Shown in pieces: positions 1-7,351 of a stretch of DNA of 64,000 nt. The notes beneath the pieces were generated by a model. It was not told the DNA's origin. It made no database searches and saw only the letters and a program-made list of their open reading frames with translations. Position 1 is the first letter of the stretch; each line of letters opens with the position of its first letter. The stretch spans positions 41,285-105,284 of IMG/VR virus record IMGVR_UViG_3300031746_000004. One strand, given 5' to 3'. The stretch comes from a virus. The translations under genes were made by a program, and so were the position numbers.

Positions 1-260
1 AAATAGATTCAGATTGTGATAACGATTCTATAGCAGGTAATATTTGTAAAGATTCTACACCTTATATAAATAATGGAACGAATGGAAAATTTTTTATTCA
101 AGATTCTCTATCCGATGGTACTAATAATGTAAAAATTTCAGAAATAAAATCTATAATCGACGGAGGAATTACTTCTACGGCAGGCGGAGATGAGAAAAAA
201 ATAACATCTATGACTTATAATCCATCTACAGGAAAAATTTCGGTTAATTATCAAGAATAA
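1..260 (+). CDS. C-terminal part of a structural/fibre-type protein (partial)
   Basis: The frame is open from the left edge (first full codon at 3) to a TAA at 258-260, giving about 85 residues with no start in view. The sequence is rich in Asp, Ser, Asn and Gly and ends in YNPSTGKISVNYQE. That ending resembles the end of the next protein (KRDATGSIVIDYND), so the two may be related fibre or decoration proteins. I do not recognise a family. The position ahead of head and tail genes supports a virion role, by inference. Confidence 0.7.
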   Translation, partial: IDSDCDNDSIAGNICKDSTPYINNGTNGKFFIQDSLSDGTNNVKISEIKSIIDGGITSTAGGDEKKITSMTYNPSTGKISVNYQE

Positions 261-282
261 TTTTTAAAGATAAAAAGATAAA

Positions 283-300
283 AGATATTATATAATATCT
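283..300 (+). promoter_or_regulatory. Perfect AT palindrome in the leader of the repeat-protein gene
   Basis: AGATATTAT is followed at once by its reverse complement ATAATATCT, an 18-base perfect palindrome just before the GGAGG ribosome binding site of the next gene. It contains TATAAT. As RNA it could form a 5' leader hairpin, as seen before the capsid and major tail genes; as DNA it could be a promoter or operator. The sequence alone does not decide. Confidence 0.45.
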
Positions 301-320
301 AAAAATGGAGGAAAACAAAT

Positions 321-788
321 ATGGCTATTCAAACAATTACATTTAATCCTCTTGATGGTTCTACAGCTATTGTAAATGCTTCTACTGCTGATTCTAAAGC
401 AGTTGTAGGTATCGGAGATGCTTCTACTGCGGATAGTAAAGCAGTTGTCGCTTTAGCGGACGCTAGTACTGGTATCGTTAATGCAAGTACAGCAGATTCT
501 AAAGCGGTTGTCGCTTTAGCTGACGCTTCTACTGCTGAAGTCGATGCACAGACTGGTATTACTAACGCTTCTACAGCAGACTCTAAAGCAGTCGTTGCTT
601 TAGCGGATGCATCTACAGCTGTTGTAAATGCTAGTACTGCAGATAGTAAAGCAACAATAGCAAAAGCTGAAGCTGATTCTGCTATCGGTTCTGAACCTTC
701 TGCTGGTCAATATATTGTGACCGATATAAAAAGAGACGCAACTGGTTCTATTGTAATAGATTACAATGATTCTGCTATCGGAAGCTAA
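321..788 (+). CDS. Repetitive fibre/decoration-type protein (Ala-Ser-Thr-Asp repeats)
   Basis: This 155-residue protein follows a GGAGG site. Residues 15 to about 115 are imperfect repeats built on NASTADSKAVVALADAST. Such Ala/Ser/Thr/Asp-rich repeats are common in trimeric phage fibre or head-decoration stalks. The C-terminus (IKRDATGSIVIDYNDSAIGS) looks like a small beta cap. The codons of the repeats vary freely (GCT, GCA, GCG; TCT, AGT) while the residues stay constant, which argues for selection on the protein. A palindrome lies upstream and a hairpin directly downstream. The exact virion position is unknown. Confidence 0.8.
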   Translation: MAIQTITFNPLDGSTAIVNASTADSKAVVGIGDASTADSKAVVALADASTGIVNASTADSKAVVALADASTAEVDAQTGITNASTADSKAVVALADASTAVVNASTADSKATIAKAEADSAIGSEPSAGQYIVTDIKRDATGSIVIDYNDSAIGS

Positions 789-802
789 TCTTATTGATAA
801 AA

Positions 803-826
803 GAGGGGAGTCGAAAGACTCCTCTC
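803..826 (+). terminator. 3' hairpin after the repeat-protein gene
   Basis: GAGGGGAGTC, a GAAA tetraloop and GACTCCTCTC form a 10-bp stem with one G-T pair, followed by CCAAAATAAAAT rather than a T tract. It is better seen as a strong 3' RNA hairpin (processing, stabilising or partial termination) than as a canonical terminator. Similar hairpins follow the capsid and major tail genes. Confidence 0.65.
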
Positions 827-836
827 CCAAAATAAA

Positions 837-1406
837 ATGAATGAATTAAAAAACTTATATATGGTATGTGCACATCCTGATGATGAAGTTATTTTTGGTT
901 GGTTGGTATTAAAACAAGCATCTAAAATCATAACAGTTGTTGGTAGTTCTAAATATGATACCTATCATCCGAAATGGAGAGATATGGTTTTAGAAGAAAT
1001 GGGAAAATTTTTAGGCATCGAAGTTATTAATTTACATTATGAAGATTGTATTTGTAGACTTCCAGAGAATGAAATAGAAATATTGTTTGAAAAATTAAAA
1101 GAAGTAACTAAAGATTCTGAAATTATTTTCACACATAATGAACATGGCGATTATGGGCATCCAGACCATAAACTTTTATTTCAATTAGTAATGAGATTAA
1201 ATAAAAGAGTAATGGTAAGTAATATTACTAATTTTACAAAAGATGCAATTAATCATGCATCCGTAAAAGTTACAGGTAAAGAAATTAAAAAATGTATAAA
1301 TGATTTAGATTTCTACGAAAAATGTCATAAAATTTACGATAAAAATGCTAGTTGGACTTGGGGGAATCCTCCAATAAAAGAAGCAATATTAATAGAAAAA
1401 ATCTGA
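837..1406 (+). CDS. PIG-L / LmbE-family zinc-dependent N-deacetylase
   Basis: This family removes the acetyl group from N-acetylglucosaminyl substrates (GPI precursors, the MshB and BshB steps of thiol synthesis, other glycoconjugates). The signature AHPDDE is at residues 12-17 and the second metal/catalytic motif HNEHGDYGHPDH at 100-111. At 189 residues it is a little shorter than typical members (about 220-240). It is followed after 13 bases by a glycosyltransferase gene, so both probably act on one sugar substrate. Whether that is a virion glycan, a host surface glycan or a small molecule cannot be read from the sequence. Confidence 0.88.
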   Translation: MNELKNLYMVCAHPDDEVIFGWLVLKQASKIITVVGSSKYDTYHPKWRDMVLEEMGKFLGIEVINLHYEDCICRLPENEIEILFEKLKEVTKDSEIIFTHNEHGDYGHPDHKLLFQLVMRLNKRVMVSNITNFTKDAINHASVKVTGKEIKKCINDLDFYEKCHKIYDKNASWTWGNPPIKEAILIEKI

Positions 1407-1419
1407 AAGTAGGGAGAAA

Positions 1420-2448
1420 ATGAAAGTTGTACATTTTTCAAACTGGGCAGTAAATAGGTCAGGATTATTTATGTGTACTGCCGACCAAATAAAATATGAA
1501 CGTAGATTGGGAATAGATAGTCAAATGGCTATCTACGAAACTGAATTTCCAAAAGAAGAATGGCTCTTTGATAACTGGCTTAAACCAATCAGTTGGGAAG
1601 AAACAAAAAATGCAGACCTCTACGTAATTCACAGAGGATTACCAAAAAAATTAGAAGACTTGAAAAAACCAGATATAATGGTAATTCATGGCACAGCAGA
1701 GTTTCTTATTTTAGAAGAAGTTTTTTCTAATGCTGAAAAAACTCCGTTCAATACGCATATAAATTTGGTTCGAGACTGTGATGCAAGTGTTGCTGTAAAC
1801 GAACACGATAGACAAATATACTCATTATATGACCCAGGAGATAAATTAGTTTTGATTAATGATTCTATCGATACAGAAAAATATACTATAGAAGGTAATA
1901 AATATCCCTTTACACATACTCAAATATTATGGGCGGATTCTCTTCGACCAAATAAAAATCCTTCTGCTGCAATTTTCGCAATGGCAGAAGTAGCAAAAAA
2001 ACGACCTGACGTTAAATTAAGTGTTATCGGACTTTCACTAGATTCTATTTTAACTTGGAGAAATCTTATTTTACGAAGTCCAAATAATCATCTTGCTGCT
2101 AATATTGAAAATGTGCAATTACTTACAAATGATAGTCCGAGTTATTTTAGAGGAGCATCGATTTTAATTAATGGAAATATGAGTGGGATTCCTAGTAGAG
2201 TTTCTCTTGAGGCTATGAGTTGTGGTTGTCAAGTAGTAGGTTATTCCGATTCTTTTACAAAATGGAAATGTTCTTTTGATATTTATGATATGGCAAAAAT
2301 TATTTTAGAATGTTTAGAATATATTGAAAAAGACCCTGCAAAGGCAAGATTAGAGGCTCGACAATATATTTTAGATAATCATTCTATAGAAAAAAATATT
2401 GAAAAATACATAGCATTATATAAAAAAATATTGAAAATAGATAAATAA
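1420..2448 (+). CDS. GT-B glycosyltransferase (GT4/GT1-like)
   Basis: This 342-residue protein has the two-lobed GT-B pattern. The N-terminal lobe starts MKVVHFSNWAVNRSG and the C-terminal lobe has ILWADSLRPNKNP, then RGASILINGNMSGIPSRVSLE followed by AMSCGCQVVGYSD. This gives the E-x7-E-like donor-site motif of GT4 enzymes, with a Ser/Arg-rich variation. It should move a sugar from an activated nucleotide to an acceptor in the cytoplasm. It is paired with the PIG-L deacetylase upstream, a pairing also known from BshA/BshB and MshA/MshB. The start follows a GGGAGAAA site. Confidence 0.85.
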   Translation: MKVVHFSNWAVNRSGLFMCTADQIKYERRLGIDSQMAIYETEFPKEEWLFDNWLKPISWEETKNADLYVIHRGLPKKLEDLKKPDIMVIHGTAEFLILEEVFSNAEKTPFNTHINLVRDCDASVAVNEHDRQIYSLYDPGDKLVLINDSIDTEKYTIEGNKYPFTHTQILWADSLRPNKNPSAAIFAMAEVAKKRPDVKLSVIGLSLDSILTWRNLILRSPNNHLAANIENVQLLTNDSPSYFRGASILINGNMSGIPSRVSLEAMSCGCQVVGYSDSFTKWKCSFDIYDMAKIILECLEYIEKDPAKARLEARQYILDNHSIEKNIEKYIALYKKILKIDK

Positions 2449-2450
2449 AA

Positions 2451-2993
2451 ATGAATAAATGTATCGATTGTAAAAAAGTATTAAAAGATTCGAGAAATAA
2501 AAGATGTCAAAAATGTTATTTAAAAATTATGAAAGGTAAAAATCATCCGAATTATAAACATGGAGAAGCATGTCAAAATAAGAAACATTTTTGTAAAGAT
2601 TGTGGAAAAAAAGTATGTGATTATATTGTAATAAGATGTCGTTCTTGTTCCAAAAAAGGAAAATTAAACAATCTTTTTGGTAAACATCATACATTAAAAA
2701 GTCGTAAAAAAGCTAGTTTATCTAAAGGCGGTACAGGAATTCCTTATGAATTTAATAAATATCCTGAAAAATTCTTTAAAATTAGATACTGGATTTTAAA
2801 AAGAGATAATCATACTTGCCAAAAATGTAATAAGTATGGTAATGAAATTCATCATATAGATTACGATAAAGAAAATAATAAAGAAGATAATTTATTGGTT
2901 TTATGCCATAAATGTAATATTAGGGCAAATTACAATCGTTCTTATTGGATAAATTTTTATCAGAATAAATTAAGAATTTCTTCGGAGAAATAA
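2451..2993 (+). CDS. Free-standing HNH homing endonuclease with zinc-ribbon modules
   Basis: The N-terminal half carries CxxC modules (NKCIDCKKVL, RCQKC, FCKDCGKK, RCRSC) and NUMOD3-like linkers (GKNHPNYKHG), which in this family bind DNA. The C-terminal half is an HNH domain: CQKC, then EIHHIDYDKENNKEDNL, then CHKC and NRSYW. It starts two bases after the glycosyltransferase stop. Its last codons (TCG GAG AAA) supply the GGAG site of the next gene, whose ATG is four bases after its stop. It is one of a family of such genes in this window. Confidence 0.9.
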   Translation: MNKCIDCKKVLKDSRNKRCQKCYLKIMKGKNHPNYKHGEACQNKKHFCKDCGKKVCDYIVIRCRSCSKKGKLNNLFGKHHTLKSRKKASLSKGGTGIPYEFNKYPEKFFKIRYWILKRDNHTCQKCNKYGNEIHHIDYDKENNKEDNLLVLCHKCNIRANYNRSYWINFYQNKLRISSEK

Positions 2994-2996
2994 ATA

Positions 2997-4724
2997 ATGG
3001 CTATACAAGAACAAACATTATATCAATTAAGTACTAATACTTGGAAAAAAATTTATGAAACTACTTTAACAGATGCAGCAACAAGTGTAACTATATCTTC
3101 TTTAGATGGAAATACTGATGAAGAATATATTTTAATTTGTCGTTTTATTGACGACGATACCACAGGTGGTTATTATCTTCGTTTTAATAACGATAGCGGA
3201 AATAATTATGGATATCAATATATAAAAGGTTCATCTTCTACTGCTTCTGCTTTAAGAGATACTTCAGAAGCTCAAATAGATTTAGGTTATACTAATACAG
3301 ATGGTAATATTTGTTTTTCTAAACATTTAATTCATGCTAAAAGTGGTTATGTAAGAACAGTAATAAGTGAATCAGCAGAAGATATAGCAACAACTACTGT
3401 AACAAATATAAAATCAATAGGTCAAGTATGGAATAATACAGCCGATAATATAACATCAATAGTTATTGGTGCTTTAAATGATAAATTAAATATAGGTAGT
3501 AGAATTATTTTATTAAAAAAAGCAAGTATAACTGGTTCTGGTTCTGGAATAAAAAATATTATAGCAGGAACTAAAAAAGGAAGTTGGGAAAGAATTTATT
3601 CTACTACTTTAACAGACGCAGATGCTTATACCAAACTCTTACTTCATTGCGATGAATCTACTCTCTATGACGTAACTGGTAAAACAGTTACTTTAGTAGG
3701 TACAGCAGCAATGAGTACAGCTCAAAAGAAATTTGGTATAGGTAGTTGTTTATTAGATGGTGATAGTGATTGTTTAACTTTAGCAGATTCAGACGATTGG
3801 TATTTCGGAACAGATAATTTTACTATAGATTTTTGGGTTAGATTTATAAGTGTAGCAGGAGACCAAGTCCCTATTGCTCAATGGTGGGATTTTGCTGGTG
3901 ATTTGAGTTTTAGAGTCATATTTGAATCGGGGGCATTACATTTTTATTATTCGACAGACGGTACGATAATAAAAGATGTTAGCTTTGGAGCTTTTTCTGT
4001 CGCAATAAATACGTGGTATCATATAGCTATAGTAAGAGATACAGTTAACCTTAAAGTATATGTTAATGGAGTACAAATAGGTTCGACTTATAATATAAGT
4101 ACTGACCCTTTATATAACTCATCCAGAGTTTTATCAATTGGGGCTAGATATGGTTCTTCTGTAGTACAGTTTTTAAACGGTTACTTAGACGAAATAAGAA
4201 TTAGCAAAGGTATAGCACGATGGACTGCTAACTTTACTCCTCCAACAGAACCCTATACAAGTAAATTAACTTCTCTTTCAATAAATAATTTAGATGGTAA
4301 TACAGATATTTTATATAGATTAAGATGTAGATTAATAAATGGTTATAATGGTGCAGCAAGTTATTATTTAAGACCTAATAACGACTCAGATTCAGATTAT
4401 GGTTATCAAGAGGTTGATGGAACTGATTCTACTGCATCAGCAGTAAGAGATACATCAGAAGCACAAATGCACTTAGGTTATGCTGCTGCTCAAAATAATT
4501 TATCTATATCAGAGACTATTTTTTATGTAAAATCTGGTTATTTAAGAACAGCACTAACCCAATTAATAAAAACAATAACAGGAACTACCTGTACTTCTAC
4601 GAATTTAAAAGGTCAAGTTTATCAAGATACAGCAACAAATATAACTTCATTAGTTATTCTTGCAGACCAAGCAAATGGTTTGGGAGTAGGAGTTGTTATA
4701 GAATTAGAAAGATTAAATTTATAA
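2997..4724 (+). CDS. Virion protein with a duplicated domain and an inserted LamG (concanavalin-like) domain
   Basis: The 575-residue protein begins with a beta domain (about 15-175) marked by WKKIYETTLTDA, SLDGNTDEEY, NNDSGNNYGYQ, STASALRDTSEAQ and a TSIVI ending. A second copy starts at 197 (WERIYSTTLTDA), is interrupted by a LamG domain (211-422: DNFTIDFWVRF, NTWYHIAIVRD, VYVNGVQIG, GYLDEIRISKGIARW), then resumes at 424 (LSINNLDGNTD) and runs to the end. LamG folds bind glycans. A close LamG cassette opens the protein at 26180. It is probably a tail fibre or surface adhesin; the receptor is unknown. Confidence 0.8.
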   Translation: MAIQEQTLYQLSTNTWKKIYETTLTDAATSVTISSLDGNTDEEYILICRFIDDDTTGGYYLRFNNDSGNNYGYQYIKGSSSTASALRDTSEAQIDLGYTNTDGNICFSKHLIHAKSGYVRTVISESAEDIATTTVTNIKSIGQVWNNTADNITSIVIGALNDKLNIGSRIILLKKASITGSGSGIKNIIAGTKKGSWERIYSTTLTDADAYTKLLLHCDESTLYDVTGKTVTLVGTAAMSTAQKKFGIGSCLLDGDSDCLTLADSDDWYFGTDNFTIDFWVRFISVAGDQVPIAQWWDFAGDLSFRVIFESGALHFYYSTDGTIIKDVSFGAFSVAINTWYHIAIVRDTVNLKVYVNGVQIGSTYNISTDPLYNSSRVLSIGARYGSSVVQFLNGYLDEIRISKGIARWTANFTPPTEPYTSKLTSLSINNLDGNTDILYRLRCRLINGYNGAASYYLRPNNDSDSDYGYQEVDGTDSTASAVRDTSEAQMHLGYAAAQNNLSISETIFYVKSGYLRTALTQLIKTITGTTCTSTNLKGQVYQDTATNITSLVILADQANGLGVGVVIELERLNL

Positions 4725-4745
4725 TTTATAAAAAGGAGATAATAG

Positions 4746-5039
4746 ATGAAATCAAATAATTGTAATTGTAATTGTGAATTTGAAGAAATTAAAAATAATG
4801 TTGAAGATTCTACTGCTAAAGGTTATGTTTTAGTTTCTGAATGTAACGATTGTAAAACTAAAAGAGAAGCAAATGCAATCGAATCTGCTAAACAAAATCG
4901 TAAACAAGAAATTATAAATGAACTTAATGAATTAGATAAGAAAGTAATTCGACCTCTTTTAGATGGCGAAATAATAAGAGTTAACGAAATAAAAGCACAA
5001 AAAGTAGTATTAAGAGAAGAATTAAATCTCTTAGGATAG
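4746..5039 (+). CDS. Small Cys-rich/helical phage protein
   Basis: The 97-residue product has an Asn/Cys-rich start (CNCNC), a CNDC pair and a helical C-terminal half (QEIINELNELDKKVIRPLL, then VLREELNLLG). Short proteins with this kind of helical tail often lie beside fibre genes in phages. I cannot name a family. It follows an AAGGAG site and lies between the LamG protein and the portal. Confidence 0.65.
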   Translation: MKSNNCNCNCEFEEIKNNVEDSTAKGYVLVSECNDCKTKREANAIESAKQNRKQEIINELNELDKKVIRPLLDGEIIRVNEIKAQKVVLREELNLLG

Positions 5040-5054
5040 AAAGGAGTAAATATA

Positions 5055-6716
5055 ATGGCTAATTCGGGATTAGGAGACGGACTTTTTTCAGCTTTTATTA
5101 ATTGGCTTTACACAACTGGTGATATTTCAGTTCCACCTGATTTTCATAGTCGCTGCGAAAAAATTAAAGGAATGATAGATAACGATATTTCGGGGGTTAT
5201 AAATACAGTTTTAGATTATTCTATTTCTTCTGCTTCTAATGCACAATATAAAATAGAATGTAGCGATAATAATTTACAAAAATTATTAAATACTTGGTTA
5301 CAAAAAATTAATTTAGAACTAAAGGGAGTCCCCACAGGATTACAAGAACTCTCAAAAGAATATTTTAAAGAAAGATGGCAGGGTTCTTCTTTATGTTTAT
5401 TAAGAATTAAAGGTTGGGAAACTTTAACTATAGATAAAAATACAATAGAAGTACCTACTATTATGTGGTATGTTAATGGTTCTTCAGTATATGTAAAAAG
5501 AGATGCTGATAGTAATTATAAATTAGGTTCAGATATTTATTATTTAGATAAAGAACATAAAGTAAAAGTTCCAGAAGGAAATAAAGAAGAGATAATAATG
5601 CAAAAACCATTTGATAGGTGGTTTGACCAATATGCTACTCCTTATTTAATTCGTAAAGGAGTATATAAAAATTGGTTAACAATGAAAGTTTTACAAGAAA
5701 AATCTGACGAAGTTATTTCTAAAATTTTACCTTACTTATTTATAATTAAAAAAGGAACAGAAAGATTATTTATAGAAGGCGATATTAGTTACGACGACCC
5801 AGATTTAAAAAAAGTAGTAGATGGATTAAAAGAACAATTAGAATCTTATAAAAATCAAAAAAGTAAAACTCCTACAAATGCTACTACATTTGATACTGAA
5901 TATGACCATTTAATTCCCGATTTAAGAAAAATTTTGACAGAAGACCTTTATAAACAGGGTTTTCGTTTAATTTTATCAGGATTGGGATTTGTTGACATGT
6001 TAGAAATTGCTTCTTCAAGACAGGAAAGTAGAATAAATCCTAAACCATTTGTAGCAGAAATAAATAATGGTGTAGAAGGTTTTAAGTCTATGTTACTAGA
6101 TATAGTTTATAAAATTATAGAACGAAATAAAGAAAAACATCCTAAATTATTTAGTAACAATAATAAATTATTAATAGTAAATTCTCCTCTAAAAATAAAT
6201 GTAGAACAAATTTTAGACCAATTAAGAAGTGGTTATATTTATGGAGCAAGTTCTATTACTACTTATCAAGAAGTATTAGGATTAGACCCTGAAACAGAAA
6301 AAGAAAGACGACAAAAAGAATTAGACGAAGGATTAGAAGATTTATTTTATCCGCATTTAATTCAGAATAGAGAAGATATACCTGATAGAATGATTCCTTC
6401 GAAACCTAAGACAACTAAAAAAGAAACAGAAAAACAAAAAGAAAAAGAAACACTTCCAGAACATATGCAAGAAGCAGTTACTCAAGAAGATTTAGAAACA
6501 GCTCCTTATAAAAATTTAGATGAATTACCTAAATATATAAAGAAAATGACAAAACATTGCCAAGAAGTTTTTATGGCAACATTTAATTCTGTTTATAAAG
6601 ATACAGGAGACGAAGGTAAAAGTTTTGCTATAGCCAATTCTTCTGCTCGTAGATGTATGAAGAAGCAAGGTTATAATTATGATAAAGAAACTAAAACTTG
6701 GAAAAAGAAAGAATAA
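5055..6716 (+). CDS. Portal protein with C-terminal ChaB-like domain
   Basis: About 480 residues match the layout of a portal: the start is Gly-rich, then come FHSRCEKIKGMIDNDISGV, a beta-rich wing, a long central helix region (KGVYKNWLTMKVLQEKSDE; RLILSGLGFVDMLEIASSR) and a Gln/Glu/Lys-rich tail. Residues about 483-553 form a ChaB-like domain (YKNLDELPKYIKKM, VFMATFNSVYKD, SFAIANSSARRCM). The portal would form the dodecameric DNA gate of the capsid. Context supports this, since protease-scaffold and capsid genes follow. The ChaB fusion is unusual. Portal identity rests on architecture and position. Confidence 0.75.
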   Translation: MANSGLGDGLFSAFINWLYTTGDISVPPDFHSRCEKIKGMIDNDISGVINTVLDYSISSASNAQYKIECSDNNLQKLLNTWLQKINLELKGVPTGLQELSKEYFKERWQGSSLCLLRIKGWETLTIDKNTIEVPTIMWYVNGSSVYVKRDADSNYKLGSDIYYLDKEHKVKVPEGNKEEIIMQKPFDRWFDQYATPYLIRKGVYKNWLTMKVLQEKSDEVISKILPYLFIIKKGTERLFIEGDISYDDPDLKKVVDGLKEQLESYKNQKSKTPTNATTFDTEYDHLIPDLRKILTEDLYKQGFRLILSGLGFVDMLEIASSRQESRINPKPFVAEINNGVEGFKSMLLDIVYKIIERNKEKHPKLFSNNNKLLIVNSPLKINVEQILDQLRSGYIYGASSITTYQEVLGLDPETEKERRQKELDEGLEDLFYPHLIQNREDIPDRMIPSKPKTTKKETEKQKEKETLPEHMQEAVTQEDLETAPYKNLDELPKYIKKMTKHCQEVFMATFNSVYKDTGDEGKSFAIANSSARRCMKKQGYNYDKETKTWKKKE

Positions 6717-7351
6717 TGAAACATAACAAATGTATAGATTGTAACAAAAATTTGCATCCACTATCAAAATATCAAGGTTCTATACGATGCAAGTCTTGTG
6801 CAAGAAAATATCAATATGCTACAAGACCAGAAACAAATCCATTGTTTGATAAAAAAGGCAAAAATCATTATCAATGGAAGGGTGGCAAAGATTCGAGAAA
6901 ATGTTATTGTATAGATTGTAATAAAGAATTAAACGAAAGTGCACATTATAGAAAAGATAAAAGATGCAAATCTTGTTATTATAAAACATTAAAAGGTGAA
7001 GGCAATCCGATGTTTGGAATTCATCGATTTGGAGAAAAAGCTCCTACATGGATAGATGGTCGTTCTTTTGAACCTTATACAGAAGAATTTAATTCCGAAC
7101 TTAAAGAATTAATTCGTGATAGAGACAATCATGAGTGCCAGAATTGTAGTATGACCGAAGAAGAGCATTTGATAGTTAGAGGCAGAGTTTTAGATATTCA
7201 TCATATCGATTACGATAAAAAGAATTGTTCAAAAGAAAATTTGATTACTTTATGTAATTTTTGTAATATACGAGCCAATTTTAATAGAGATTATTGGCAA
7301 GAACTATTTATGAATAAAATGGAGGAATTATGCAAAACGATAAAAAATTAA
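6716..7351 (+). CDS. Free-standing HNH homing endonuclease
   Basis: I place the start at the ATG overlapping the portal stop (TAATG); a TTG further upstream in the same frame is less likely. Two zinc-ribbon modules (KCIDCNKN...RCKSC; YCIDCNKE...RCKSC) with NPLFDKKGKN and NPMFGIHRFG linkers lead into an HNH domain (CQNC, ILDIHHIDYDKKNCSKENL-like core, CNFC, NRDYW). The gene runs 22 bases into the next gene. Its codons ATG GAG GAA give that gene a GGAGG site, so protease-scaffold translation depends on sequence inside this gene. Confidence 0.88.
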   Translation: MKHNKCIDCNKNLHPLSKYQGSIRCKSCARKYQYATRPETNPLFDKKGKNHYQWKGGKDSRKCYCIDCNKELNESAHYRKDKRCKSCYYKTLKGEGNPMFGIHRFGEKAPTWIDGRSFEPYTEEFNSELKELIRDRDNHECQNCSMTEEEHLIVRGRVLDIHHIDYDKKNCSKENLITLCNFCNIRANFNRDYWQELFMNKMEELCKTIKN

